Source: Desulfopila sp. IMCC35006 (GTDB taxonomy: Bacteria; Desulfobacterota; Desulfobulbia; Desulfobulbales; Desulfocapsaceae). From it: a stretch of 64,000 bases of DNA. Position numbers and translations under genes: made by a program. Position 1 is the first letter of the stretch. Every line of letters starts with the position of its first letter. The stretch covers positions 434,001-498,000 of the forward strand of contig NZ_SWCM01000002.1 of assembly GCF_005116645.1 (NCBI RefSeq), given 5' to 3'. Of this stretch, positions 36,185 to 45,511 are shown in pieces. The notes under the pieces were generated by a model that was not told where the DNA came from, made no database searches, and saw only the letters and a program-made list of their open reading frames with translations.

Positions 36185-37312
36185 GTGGACCAGGCTTATC
36201 GCACACACACCATGCAGTCAAAGGATTGGAAACTCCCACTGAATGTGGCCATCGGCATTCACGTGCTGGTTTTTCTCGGGGCTCTATATTTACCGGGAAT
36301 CTTTAAGGCCAAGCCGAAATTCGCCGACGTTTACACGATCAGTGTTATCAACGTAGCCGAGCCGAACAATGGACCGCAGGCTGCAGCCAAGGCGCAGAAA
36401 GCCGCGCCGCGTCCTGCGGCAAAGATGCCAAAAGCAGCGCCGTCTCGCCCGGCTAAAATCCAGGAGGCAGCGCCGCCTCCTCCCGCGGTTATCCCGCCGG
36501 TCAAGCCAAACAAGGTTGCGCCGATTGCCGAGACGCCAAAACCAGTGGAACAGGCTCCGCCAAAAGCTATTTCGCTCAAACCCATCAAAAAGAAAATAGT
36601 TCAGGAAAACAAGGAGCTTGAAGATCTGGCCCGCAAGCAGGACCTTGAACGAAAGCAGGCACTCGAACGCAAGCAGGACCTTGAACGGAAGCAGGATCTT
36701 GAACGTAAGCAGGCGCTCGAACGCAAACAGGAACTTGAACGTAAGAAAGAACTTGAGCGAAAGCAAGAGATCGCACGGAAGCAGGAATTAGATCGAAAAC
36801 AACGCCAGCAAAGACAAAAACTGGCAGATGCACTCCAGGAAGAAGAACTTCTGGCGGAAAAAGCCAGATTGGCGCAGGAAGCTTTAGATGATGAACGAAA
36901 GATTCTCCAGGCGTCACAGCAGCTCGACAGCGCCCTGGCGACCACATCTTCGACAGCAGCATCAGCTGCATCCGGCAGCCAGACCTCAAGTGCATCCGCT
37001 GCCTCCAACGGCAGTTCAAATCTTCTTGAGAGCCAATATCTGGCGTCGGTCTTTAATCGATTGCATCAGTTCTGGACGCCACCTGAATATCTGCAGAAAG
37101 ATCCAAATCTAACTGCTATTGTCGTAATTACAATTAACCTTGACGGCACAGTCGCCGACATGCATTTTGAAAATAAATCAGGCAACCGGATTTTTGATCA
37201 GTTTGTCAGTAAAACCATTGAAGATGCAGCTCCACTGCCACCGATTCCGCCCGCTTTAAAGAAGCAACGTTTTGAAGTTGGTTTGCGGTTCAAGCCGGGC
37301 AGTATACAATAA
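36185..37312 (+). CDS. tolA: TolA/TonB-like energy transducer
   Basis: A 375-residue periplasm-spanning protein. It has one N-terminal membrane anchor (LPLNVAIGIHVLVFLGALYLP) and a proline/alanine-rich region. From about 148 to 215 there is a charged coiled-coil made of repeated LERKQ-type hexamers (about ten copies, 18-bp DNA period near 36630-36810), and the C-terminal domain (YLASVFNRLHQFWTPPEYLQ to RFEVGLRFKPG) is of the TonB/TolA-C type. It starts with a GTG; an in-frame ATG follows at 36212. Its place between tolR and tolB supports the TolA assignment. Confidence 0.85.
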   Translation: MDQAYRTHTMQSKDWKLPLNVAIGIHVLVFLGALYLPGIFKAKPKFADVYTISVINVAEPNNGPQAAAKAQKAAPRPAAKMPKAAPSRPAKIQEAAPPPPAVIPPVKPNKVAPIAETPKPVEQAPPKAISLKPIKKKIVQENKELEDLARKQDLERKQALERKQDLERKQDLERKQALERKQELERKKELERKQEIARKQELDRKQRQQRQKLADALQEEELLAEKARLAQEALDDERKILQASQQLDSALATTSSTAASAASGSQTSSASAASNGSSNLLESQYLASVFNRLHQFWTPPEYLQKDPNLTAIVVITINLDGTVADMHFENKSGNRIFDQFVSKTIEDAAPLPPIPPALKKQRFEVGLRFKPGSIQ

Positions 37313-37346
37313 GCTCAAAATACATTACGAGAGGATCCGATATCCA

Positions 37347-38630
37347 ATGAAAATCACTACACTACGATATGTCCTTTTCCCCTTCATTCTGCTTTGTTTA
37401 TGCCAGAATGCCATCGGGGCTGACCGCGTATACCTTGATATTACCGCGTCAGAGACCAGAAAAATTAATATGGCCATCCCCTATTTCCAGAACAAGGGGC
37501 TCAACCAGCAAAGCCAGGTCCCAGGCCGGGAACTGGCCGACATTCTTGGCCGGGCTTTGGTTTTTCATGGTATTATCTCCTTGGTTCCCAGCACACAATA
37601 CGCCGGCAACCAGGACGCCGATTGGAAAAAGCTGGGAGCTGATTATTCTATCCTCGGTCAGTATGAAATTGCCGCCGGCAACATTTCACTGGAAATGCGC
37701 CTGCTGGATGTCGCCGCTAATGAGGTAATCATGGGCAAAAGTTTTTCCGGCTCCCCGCAGCAAAAAGAGCAGATGCTCTTTAAGTTTTGCGACAGTGTCA
37801 TTGAGACGCTTACCGGCAAACCCGGGATAGCAACGAGCAGAATTGCTTTTATCAGTGGCGATAGACATGCCAAAGAGGTCTACCTGACCGATATATTAGG
37901 CACGAATTTCCGACAGGTCACCCGTCATAAGCACCTGACAGTCTCCCCCCGGTTTGTTCCCGGTGGAAGCAATTTAACGTATACCTCCTATCATACCGGC
38001 AATCAGAATTTATACATAACTGACTTACGACAAAATAAAACCACCAAGGTGCTCTCCCGGCGCAAGGGACTGAACATGGCGCCAGCCTGGGCACCAGACG
38101 GTCGTACCATGGTGCTCACTCTTTCCAAGGGAGGCAGCCCGGATCTTTACCTGCTTGATGCTGGTGGGGAGATCATCGAACAGCTTACCGACAGAGCCGG
38201 TATCAATGTTTCTCCGACCTTTTCGCCTGATGGCAATCATCTGGTCTTTGTCTCCGACCGCAGCGGCAAACCAAATCTCTATCTCATGGACATGCGCACC
38301 AGAAAAGTTGCCAGACTTACTTTTGAAGGCTCGGAAAATGCAGAACCATCCTGGTCCCCTGTTGAAGACCTCGTTGTTTATTCGAGCCTGAGAGACGGGG
38401 TATACCAGCTCTTTACGCTCAATCCATTGAGGAACGATCCACCGGTTCAACTCACAACTGATGCCACGTATCATGAATCGCCCTCATGGTCGCCTGACGG
38501 AAACCAGATTATATTTACAAAACGTGATGGCAATAAGAAGCTGATATACGGTATAATGAAAAATGGTTCATTCCAAAGAAGACTTTTCACTCTTCCCGGC
38601 AGCCAGGGGTATCCCCAGTGGTCAAGGTAA
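37347..38630 (+). CDS. tolB: Periplasmic beta-propeller TolB
   Basis: A 427-residue secreted protein. The signal peptide ends at about residue 23 (CQNAIGAD), an N-terminal alpha/beta domain follows (VPGRELADILGRALVFHG), and then a six-bladed beta-propeller made of repeats such as WSPDG and PTFSPDGNHLVFVSDR. TolB binds Pal and colicins in model systems. ATG 37347 was chosen because an upstream in-frame start would lie inside tolA and GAGAGGA is close by. No pal gene follows. Confidence 0.93.
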   Translation: MKITTLRYVLFPFILLCLCQNAIGADRVYLDITASETRKINMAIPYFQNKGLNQQSQVPGRELADILGRALVFHGIISLVPSTQYAGNQDADWKKLGADYSILGQYEIAAGNISLEMRLLDVAANEVIMGKSFSGSPQQKEQMLFKFCDSVIETLTGKPGIATSRIAFISGDRHAKEVYLTDILGTNFRQVTRHKHLTVSPRFVPGGSNLTYTSYHTGNQNLYITDLRQNKTTKVLSRRKGLNMAPAWAPDGRTMVLTLSKGGSPDLYLLDAGGEIIEQLTDRAGINVSPTFSPDGNHLVFVSDRSGKPNLYLMDMRTRKVARLTFEGSENAEPSWSPVEDLVVYSSLRDGVYQLFTLNPLRNDPPVQLTTDATYHESPSWSPDGNQIIFTKRDGNKKLIYGIMKNGSFQRRLFTLPGSQGYPQWSR

Positions 38631-38667
38631 GACAATCAGAAAAAAATTATATCCAATACATTATATT

Positions 38668-39780
38668 ATGAAAAAACCCGTATTTAATTTTTTCCTTCTC
38701 GTCTCAATTGCCCCTTTCCTCGTGCAATGTGCCTCACAGACCGATCTTAACGAATTACGGTACCAACTGCGTATCGTCAATAAAAAGATCGAAGATGTCA
38801 AGGCCACAACTGTCGGCCAGCTTCAACAACGTCAGGCTGCCGCTTCAGGGCAGATGGATCAGCTTGAGCAGGATATTGCGCAGCTGAAAAGTCAGCTTGA
38901 GGAAACATACCATTTAAACCAGAGACTCAAGGAACAGAACAAAGAACTCGAGGCAACAATTTCCAGTGTTGCCGAGACTGAAGCGGCCAAACGAGACGAG
39001 GCCATGAAGCAATTCGAGGAAGCCCAACGTGAGAAAGAAGCAAAACTCACCGAGGCTCTGAACGAAAAGTTGCGGGTACAGCAGGAAAGCGTCAAAGCCA
39101 TCCAGCAGGCTCGTATTATGGAGGCCGAGCGTAAAGCCAAAGAGGCCGCTCTGGCCGCGCAGTTGGCGAAAACTCGTTCCAAATCCGCCAGTTCTGAGAT
39201 GCAGTCATCCATTTCCCCCAGCCATATCCGCCTGGACCAGAAAAAAGTCAAGTTGAGCGGTGCGGCAGAAACTCCGCCACCGGCTAAAATAAAAGCCCAG
39301 GCAACCGAAAAAGTAGTTCAGCCCGCGGCGCAGCCCACTGAATCAGCCCAAACAGAGACCCCGGCAGTAAAGCAGGCTCCTGTCGCCAGCCAGCAAAAAC
39401 CTGCAGGCCCGGATCAGTCGTCAGACAATTATGCCAAGGCGCAAAGACTGTATGAAGGCGGAAAATACAAGGAGGCATTGCCATTATTTGAACAGGTGGC
39501 TGCCAATTCCTCCGACAGCAAAAGTGTCGATGCCCGGTTTATGATGGGCGAGTCGCTCTTCAACCAAAAAGAATACGATAAGGCAATTATGCAGTATCAA
39601 AATATCATATCCCAGCATTCAGATAATGCCAGATCGCCTGAGGCGATGCTGAAGCAGGGTATGGCGTTTGAAAAACTTGCCGATAAGGATACCGCCAAAG
39701 TCATTTATAAAAAACTTATCAAAAAACATGGTTCCTCTCCTGAAGCTGCCACCGCCCAGGAAAGACTTGGCAAACTCTAG
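38668..39780 (+). CDS. ybgF: YbgF/CpoB-like lipoprotein with TPR domain
   Basis: A 370-residue protein at the usual position of CpoB/YbgF. The N-terminus has a lipobox (FLVQC, Cys22), so it is a predicted lipoprotein, unlike E. coli CpoB. A long charged coiled coil follows (about 25-170), then a proline/alanine-rich linker, and a TPR domain (YAKAQRLYEGGKYKEALPLF, YDKAIMQYQNIISQH) from about 250. CpoB ties Tol function to septal peptidoglycan synthesis in known species. It lies 37 bases after tolB, so it occupies the place where pal usually sits. Confidence 0.88.
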   Translation: MKKPVFNFFLLVSIAPFLVQCASQTDLNELRYQLRIVNKKIEDVKATTVGQLQQRQAAASGQMDQLEQDIAQLKSQLEETYHLNQRLKEQNKELEATISSVAETEAAKRDEAMKQFEEAQREKEAKLTEALNEKLRVQQESVKAIQQARIMEAERKAKEAALAAQLAKTRSKSASSEMQSSISPSHIRLDQKKVKLSGAAETPPPAKIKAQATEKVVQPAAQPTESAQTETPAVKQAPVASQQKPAGPDQSSDNYAKAQRLYEGGKYKEALPLFEQVAANSSDSKSVDARFMMGESLFNQKEYDKAIMQYQNIISQHSDNARSPEAMLKQGMAFEKLADKDTAKVIYKKLIKKHGSSPEAATAQERLGKL

Positions 39781-39792
39781 CAAGGCAGAAAG

Positions 39793-40539
39793 GTGGCTGT
39801 TAAGGATCGTCTAGATCAATTGCTCGTCAGGAAAAAACTTGCCCCGACCATCAAAATGGCCCGGGCAATCATCTACGCCGGAGAAGTATACATCGAGGAG
39901 CGGACAGCTGATAAACCAGGGCTGTTACTGCCTGTTGATATCGAAATCCGTTTGAAAGAAAAATGTCGATATGTTTCGCGGGGAGGTCTGAAGCTTGAGA
40001 AGGCTTTAGTACATTTCGGAATCACTGCCGCCGGTCAGCTCTGCCTGGATATAGGTGCCTCGACCGGCGGCTTTACTGATTGCCTTTTGCAACACGGAGC
40101 CCGGAAAGTACACGCCGTGGATGTGGCTTATGGACAGCTGGCGTGGAAAATCAGGCAGGACCCCAGGGTTGTTGTACTCGAACGGTTCAATGCAAGAAAC
40201 ATCACCCCGGAAGATATACAGCAGGATCAGGTCCAACTGGCTGTTATGGACGTTTCCTTTATTTCCCTGACAACCATGCTGCCCCCCATCACTCGCCTCT
40301 CCACCGAGAAGATTACAATACTTGCCCTGATAAAACCCCAATTTGAGCTTCCCCGTGAGGATATCGGCCCTCGAGGGGTGGTGAACGAACCTTCACTGCA
40401 CCAGAAAGCAATCGACAAAATTGATGCTTTCGTCCATCAAACCGGTATGAGAAATCGAGGGGTCGTCCCTTCTCCCCTGCTCGGACCGAACGGCAATAGA
40501 GAGTTCCTGGTTCATATCGAGTACACCCCGTCTGCTTAG
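39793..40539 (+). CDS. tlyA: TlyA-family rRNA 2'-O-methyltransferase
   Basis: A 248-residue TlyA. The N-terminal S4 RNA-binding domain (RLDQLLVRKKLAPTIKMARA) precedes an FtsJ/Rossmann methyltransferase domain (LCLDIGASTGGFTDCLLQ, then VMDVSFISLTTML). Members methylate C1409 of 16S and C1920 of 23S rRNA and are sometimes named hemolysin A. It starts at a GTG with GAAAGG just upstream. It sits 12 bases after the ybgF-like gene and 55 before the selenoprotein. Confidence 0.9.
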   Translation: MAVKDRLDQLLVRKKLAPTIKMARAIIYAGEVYIEERTADKPGLLLPVDIEIRLKEKCRYVSRGGLKLEKALVHFGITAAGQLCLDIGASTGGFTDCLLQHGARKVHAVDVAYGQLAWKIRQDPRVVVLERFNARNITPEDIQQDQVQLAVMDVSFISLTTMLPPITRLSTEKITILALIKPQFELPREDIGPRGVVNEPSLHQKAIDKIDAFVHQTGMRNRGVVPSPLLGPNGNREFLVHIEYTPSA

Positions 40540-40594
40540 CACTGCCAGAAGAAAGGGCAGCTAATTACCCCGTATCCAACAAATGAGATCCCCC

Positions 40595-41740
40595 ATGAAA
40601 TCGTTTTTTATGTTCCAGTTGTCGCTCTTGACGTGTCTTTCACTTACCGCTGTTGCTTTCAGCCAAACAGCCAAATCTCTTGCGCCGATGTCATACACCC
40701 TGCTCTACTCGAGCAATGTTTCGGGGGAATATGAGCCCTGTGGCGGCTGAAAATCGAATCGGCTGGGCGGTCTGTCCGGCAAAGCACAATTACTTCAAAA
40801 AATACGTACGGAAACATTGCAGCCGATAATCGTTGTCGATGCCGGCAATCTTCTTTTTCAAAAAGAGCTGTCCGTTCCAGACAGAGCAGACAATGCGCCG
40901 GCTCTTATTACCGCCCGCGGTATCGTCAAAGCCTATAAGGCGATGGCATATGACGCAGTCGCCCTGAGTACCGTTGATCTCTCAGCGGGAGCCGCCTTTT
41001 TCCAGCAGCCCCCCGCCAAAGGCCTGCCTTTCGTTGCGGCAAATGTCTTTGATAAAAACAACAATCGACTGGTTGTCCCACATATTATAAAAAATATTCC
41101 CAATGGCTCTCTTGGCATAATCGGTTTAACAGGTGGAAAAGCAGACAGCAGTGATAATTTTGTTATCGTCGACTGGCGAAAAACGCTGCGCGATGAGGTA
41201 GCCGCATTAGATAAATGCACCATGCTTGTCGTTCTTTCCAGTCTAAGCAAGGAGGAAAATGACGAACTGCAGAGAGATTTCGCCCAGGTAGACATCATTG
41301 TTACGGCCGACAAGAAAGGGGCAGCCATTCAACCACGCAGCTCGCAGCATTCTCTTGTGGTCCAAAGCGGCAGCCGGGGAAAATATATTGGCAGACTGGA
41401 TATCACCAGGTATGGCGAAGGCAACTGGTCGATTGCAGGCCCGGACCCGCTGGAGCAGCCGTGCAACGAACTCAGGTCCATTGATCAGCAGCTGAGCCAG
41501 CTGGGCGAACAGACGCAAGGCACAGGCACGGTATTGTCACAAACCAAGGCCAGACTGCAAGCAAAACGACAAACATGCTTAGACCGAATAGCCAGACAGA
41601 AAACCGAGACCACAGGCAATAATCAGCCAGGCAAGAAATATCAGTCATTTTTTCTGATGGTCACCCCGATCATTGCAGAAGATAGTGTCGGGATGATCGT
41701 GCAGGAGATTAAGGCAGGCATCAAAACCAGCCGCAAGTAA
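40595..41740 (+). CDS. Selenoprotein: UshA-like metallophosphatase-fold periplasmic protein (Sec52)
   Basis: A 381-residue exported protein, provided the in-frame TGA at 40748-40750 is read as selenocysteine. The signal peptide (MKSFFMFQLSLLTCLSLTAVA) is followed by YTLLYSSNVSGEYEPCGG, Sec52, then KSNRLGGLSGKAQLLQ in the same frame. The continuation has the metallophosphatase-like IIVVDAGNLLF, YDAVALSTVDLS and VDIIVTADKK segments, similar to 5'-nucleotidase (UshA) N-terminal folds. Cys49 and Sec52 form a CxxU pair. A bSECIS-like hairpin begins 11 bases after the TGA. Without Sec the frame would be truncated at 51 residues. An ATG at 40583 is an alternative start. Exact substrate unknown; a redox role is likely. 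Confidence 0.82.
40748..40780 (+). promoter_or_regulatory. bSECIS element after UGA codon
   Basis: The TGA (40748-40750) is followed, 11 bases on, by a 7-bp stem GCTGGGC (40762-40768) and GTCCGGC (40774-40780), with two G-T wobbles, closing a 5-base loop GGTCT (40769-40773). The loop matches that of the E. coli fdhF SECIS bound by SelB. Position and spacing are as expected for UGA recoding. Confidence 0.82.
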
Positions 41741-41833
41741 GCAGCCGGCTATCGCAGAATTCAAGGTGCGCGCAGCAGATACACATCCGTTTGGCCTGCT
41801 GTGCTGGGCCCGGTTATCAAGTATATCAAACAA

Positions 41834-41873
41834 GAAAAAGGGCAGCTACATTGATATGCAGCTGCCCTTTTTC
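41834..41873. terminator. Bidirectional terminator
   Basis: A 14-bp perfect stem GAAAAAGGGCAGCT (41834-41847) and AGCTGCCCTTTTTC (41860-41873) with a 12-base loop. It lies between the selenoprotein gene and the convergent pyrophosphatase gene. Confidence 0.88.
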
Positions 41874-41924
41874 ATCTTTTCCGGTAAAAGCCCGAAAGTT
41901 GAACGTGTACTCTGACCGTCGGAA

Positions 41925-42854
41925 TTAACAACCGAAAGCTTTCTGCAGGTTCGGAACCGTCTGCTTTTTACGGCTCATCATGCCGGGAATCCACATGGAA
42001 TTTCCAGAGAGTTTTCCGTCAAACGCTTTTTCAATCAGGGCCGGGTCATCAGAGAGAACAACCAGCTCAGTTCCCTCTTTGACAACATCAGTAAGCATCA
42101 GCAGGACAGAGTGACGTCCGTCTTTTTTAACTGCTTCCATGGCTTCGACAAGGGCCTGGCGAACATTGGCAACCTGGTCAAGAGTGGCAAGTTCAAGCTG
42201 ACCAACACCAACTTTTTGCCCCTTCATATCGAAGTCTTTGTAATCACGGAACAGCAAATCTTTAGCAGGCACCCCGTCGACTGCCGACTTGGCCTTTAAC
42301 ATTTCCATGAACAGCTCTTCAGTATCCGTCACGCCGGCAACACTTTTCAGATCCTTTACGGCAGCTTTATCATCTTCCGTGCAGGTCGGGGATTTGAAGT
42401 TGACAGTATCGCTCAGGATAGCAGCCAGCATTCCACCAGCAACATCTTTAGGAATAGCCACTCCCGCTTCTTTAAACATCTTGTTCAATACAGTACCGGT
42501 ACACCCGACAGGCTCTGCACGAAAAAGAATCGGATTATTCGTTGTTACATCACCGATTTTGTGATGATCTACAATGGCAACCAATTCGGCTGAAGCTAAA
42601 TTTGCAGGCCCCTGGGCGAGATCACTGAAGTCAACCAGGGCAATCTTTTTACCGGCGGCATCCATCAGCTGCTCAGGAGCTGCGAGACCGAAGCGTTTTA
42701 AAACGGTTTTTGACTCAGGATTGAGATCAGCAGCCCCAATTTGCATACAGGCTTTTGCTTCCATCCCTTGAGCGTTGAGCAGAGTAGCAAGTGCAATCGC
42801 AGAAGTTACTGAATCGGTATCAGGATTTGCATGTCCAACAACAGAAATAGCCAT
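41925..42854 (-). CDS. ppaC: Manganese-dependent inorganic pyrophosphatase
   Basis: A 309-residue DHH-family (family II) pyrophosphatase that hydrolyses pyrophosphate to phosphate. The metal ligands lie in GHANPDTDS near the N-terminus, VDFSDLAQ, the DHH motif VDHHKIGD and DTVNFKSPT. The DHHA2 domain ends in the SRKKQ substrate-binding motif. It lacks the CBS/DRTGG insertion that some clostridial members carry. GGAGG lies 8 bases before the ATG. In sulfate reducers this enzyme drives sulfate activation by removing pyrophosphate. Confidence 0.94.
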   Translation of the reverse strand: MAISVVGHANPDTDSVTSAIALATLLNAQGMEAKACMQIGAADLNPESKTVLKRFGLAAPEQLMDAAGKKIALVDFSDLAQGPANLASAELVAIVDHHKIGDVTTNNPILFRAEPVGCTGTVLNKMFKEAGVAIPKDVAGGMLAAILSDTVNFKSPTCTEDDKAAVKDLKSVAGVTDTEELFMEMLKAKSAVDGVPAKDLLFRDYKDFDMKGQKVGVGQLELATLDQVANVRQALVEAMEAVKKDGRHSVLLMLTDVVKEGTELVVLSDDPALIEKAFDGKLSGNSMWIPGMMSRKKQTVPNLQKAFGC

Positions 42855-43171
42855 TAACGTTCCTCCAAATTAAATTAATAGTAGTAACCAAAATCTCGTC
42901 GCCTTAATCTATTATATTATTTACTTAAATTTCATTCGGTGTATAAATTTGACATCCCAAAATAGTGTGTTCAACGATATCAGTCAAGCATTAAAAACGA
43001 CAGGCCTGCAATGACACGGCAAACGCACAGGCAATACAGCTTCTGTAGTGACGATACCCGTTTTGCCGCAGACCAAACTCTTCTTCCGTGACTTTGCCAA
43101 GGGTTTGGGGTATCTTTTCCTTATTTTATACCAGATCACTGCTTCCCTCCTTTAACAAGAGTGCATCACCT
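42855..43171. other. 317-base intergenic region, no gene seen
   Basis: It separates the divergent pyrophosphatase gene and the unknown membrane protein. No promoter element, hairpin or RNA gene stands out. Confidence 0.5.
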
Positions 43172-44185
43172 ATGGTTCAAAAAGATGGCAGGAGCTCACT
43201 CCAACCACGGACAGGGAAAAAATCCAATTCCCTTCTGTTCATCACTATTACTGTTTTAGCGATTTTATCCATTGGCCTTTATTATTACCTGCAGAAAAGG
43301 CCCGCGACTTCTCTGGTCAAATCTACCGGAGTGGCAGATGAACAACTGTTACCGCAGAAAGACTGGCCAACGCAGGATCGCAGCATGCAGGACCAGCAGG
43401 GGCAAATGGTTCAGGAGGCCGCACAACCGACGCAGGATCTGCCCACCTCAGCAGACGAAGATCAAATCAACAGTCAAGCAGCGGGAGCTGCCGGAACTTC
43501 TACCGGCTTGGCAGCTGAAAATTCTCTACTCGTCCGAGATGATACCGAATCCGCCACCCCTGAACAGAACCAGCAGCTAGTCGACACAATTAACGCCTTT
43601 TACGCACGGCTCGATCAGCAGCCTTACATACAGGATCTTGAGTTGAAAGAGCCGAGTAAAGTGTATTTTTCCAGTCTTATCCAAAAGCTCGCCGACCACC
43701 CTCCGACTGTGATCCGGGAAACAGATAATCTCTACACCTTGTTAAATAATACGGCACATCTTTACCGTATCCTGGGGAAGAAAAACCTTATCGTCAGCAA
43801 GAAAATACTCGCGGCGGAGTCCGGTTCTATTGAACAGCTGGCACGCGCTTTTTATGCACTCACCGCCCATCCGGAATATCTGAAAAAAGAATATGCACTC
43901 GCCATCCCTGCGCAGGTTATGACAGATTATGCCGTTTTTTTTCTTAACACCATGGGCGGGCGACTGTATTTGTTTCGCCGCGATTCCACGACAAGAATGG
44001 TCATCAGCTATTATGCGATCATGACTCTTGACCGGGCCAACATCGCCGGTAACAGCGGCCACGGAGTTGATCTGCGGCCGGCAATTTTCGCGCTGATAGA
44101 AGAAATGGAAAACGGCGGCAAACGCCTCCAGTTCAAAGCACAATATCTTGATGCATTATATGATCTTCAGGAAAAATACAATTAA
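43172..44185 (+). CDS. Membrane-anchored protein of unknown function
   Basis: A 337-residue protein with one N-terminal membrane helix (LLFITITVLAILSIGLYYYL, about 20-39). A low-complexity Gln/Ala-rich linker follows (to about 130), then a 200-residue helical periplasmic domain (VDTINAFYARLDQQPYIQDL to QYLDALYDLQEKYN). I do not recognise the family. Only the ATG at 43172 gives a clean start. It is followed 12 bases later by the M18 peptidase and then the lytic transglycosylase, hinting at an envelope or peptide-turnover role. Confidence 0.72.
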   Translation: MVQKDGRSSLQPRTGKKSNSLLFITITVLAILSIGLYYYLQKRPATSLVKSTGVADEQLLPQKDWPTQDRSMQDQQGQMVQEAAQPTQDLPTSADEDQINSQAAGAAGTSTGLAAENSLLVRDDTESATPEQNQQLVDTINAFYARLDQQPYIQDLELKEPSKVYFSSLIQKLADHPPTVIRETDNLYTLLNNTAHLYRILGKKNLIVSKKILAAESGSIEQLARAFYALTAHPEYLKKEYALAIPAQVMTDYAVFFLNTMGGRLYLFRRDSTTRMVISYYAIMTLDRANIAGNSGHGVDLRPAIFALIEEMENGGKRLQFKAQYLDALYDLQEKYN

Positions 44186-44197
44186 CTAAGAAAAATC

Positions 44198-45511
44198 ATG
44201 GACCAGGCGCAATACAACAAAAGTCTGTTTTCGTTTCTCACTTCTTCCCCTACGCCGTATCATGCAACGGCCGGCATGGAAGATTTTCTTCGTTCACACG
44301 GTTTTGTGCAGTTACAGGAAAATAATAAATGGAACCTGCAGCAAGGTCATTCCTATTATGTAACCAGAGAAAACAGTGCGACCATTGCGTTTACTCTCGG
44401 CAGTAACGAAGAGGTGGTGCACGGATTCAGGATGCTCGCCGCTCACACCGACAGCCCATGTCTGCAGATTAAGCCACGGCCTGACGTTAAGACCGGCACG
44501 TACCATCAGCTTGGCGTCGAAGTTTACGGAGGGCCTCTGCTTGGATCATGGTTCGATCGGGACCTCTGTCTTGCCGGTCGAGTCGTCTGTACAACAGATG
44601 ACCAGAAACTTGCTGTACTGCTGGTCAATTTTAATCGGGCCCTGCTTACCATCCCCAGCATAGCCATCCACTTCAACAGAGAAGCAAATTCCGGCACCAG
44701 CATTGACAAGCAGAAACACCTGCCGCCGATCATTGCCCAGGCGCTCGACCAGCAACTCCCCGAATTACACGCACTGCTTCGCGGGCAACTGCAGCTCCAG
44801 CATCCGAGGGTCAAATTTGGAAAACTTCTGGCATTTGATCTCTTTTGCTATGATTTTCAGGGACCGGGCTATCTCGGCATAGATAATGAGTTCATCAGTT
44901 CGGCACGACTGGATAATCTACTCAGCTGCCACGTCGGCATAATGGCGCTTGGACATGCCGACAGAACGAAAAACACGTTGCTATTCTGCGCCAACCACGA
45001 AGAAAATGGATCCACTTCTGCAACAGGTGCCCATGGATCGTTTATCGATTCGGTATTGGATCGGCTGGCCGACGACGCCGAATCCAGACGGAGAGCCCTC
45101 AGTAATTCCTTTCTTGTTTCCATGGATAATGCCCATGCTGCCCATCCCAATTTCATGGACAAAATGGATCCGCACCATGACATTCATCTCAATAAGGGCC
45201 CGGTCATCAAAATAAACGCCAATCAACGCTATGCAACATCCAGCCTCAGTGCCGCCATTTACAAGGATATCTGCGGGGAGATCGACATTACCCCACAGGA
45301 ATTTGTCATGCGCAGCGATTTGCCCTGCGGCAGTACGATCGGTCCCATCACCGCTGCCCGTCTGGGAATAAAAACCATAGATATCGGAGCACCAACCCTG
45401 GCCATGCATTCCATCCGCGAACTGACCGGCAGCGGCGATCCGTTCCTTCTTTACCGGACTATCAGCCAGTTTCTCCACGCTGATACCCACCATAAATTAT
45501 TGCACATCTAG
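44198..45511 (+). CDS. M18 family aminopeptidase
   Basis: A 437-residue aspartyl-aminopeptidase-like enzyme (M18), cytosolic, with a two-metal active site. The metal/catalytic blocks are RMLAAHTDSPCLQIKPRP, LDNLLSCHVGIMAL, FCANHEENGSTSATGAHGSF, VSMDNAHAAHPNF and AMHSIRELTGSGDP near the C-terminus, all in order. It has normal length for the family. The next gene starts directly after its stop. Confidence 0.93.
   Translation: MDQAQYNKSLFSFLTSSPTPYHATAGMEDFLRSHGFVQLQENNKWNLQQGHSYYVTRENSATIAFTLGSNEEVVHGFRMLAAHTDSPCLQIKPRPDVKTGTYHQLGVEVYGGPLLGSWFDRDLCLAGRVVCTTDDQKLAVLLVNFNRALLTIPSIAIHFNREANSGTSIDKQKHLPPIIAQALDQQLPELHALLRGQLQLQHPRVKFGKLLAFDLFCYDFQGPGYLGIDNEFISSARLDNLLSCHVGIMALGHADRTKNTLLFCANHEENGSTSATGAHGSFIDSVLDRLADDAESRRRALSNSFLVSMDNAHAAHPNFMDKMDPHHDIHLNKGPVIKINANQRYATSSLSAAIYKDICGEIDITPQEFVMRSDLPCGSTIGPITAARLGIKTIDIGAPTLAMHSIRELTGSGDPFLLYRTISQFLHADTHHKLLHI

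Noticed and set aside
40748-40750. TGA as a simple nonsense mutation (pseudogene)
   Set aside because: Frame continues with coherent homologous-looking sequence, with no frameshift, and a SECIS-like hairpin with GGTCT loop sits at the correct distance; Sec is the better reading.
43172-44185. TolA- or TonB-like protein
   Set aside because: Has an N-terminal membrane anchor and low-complexity linker but no TonB/TolA C-terminal domain; left as unknown.
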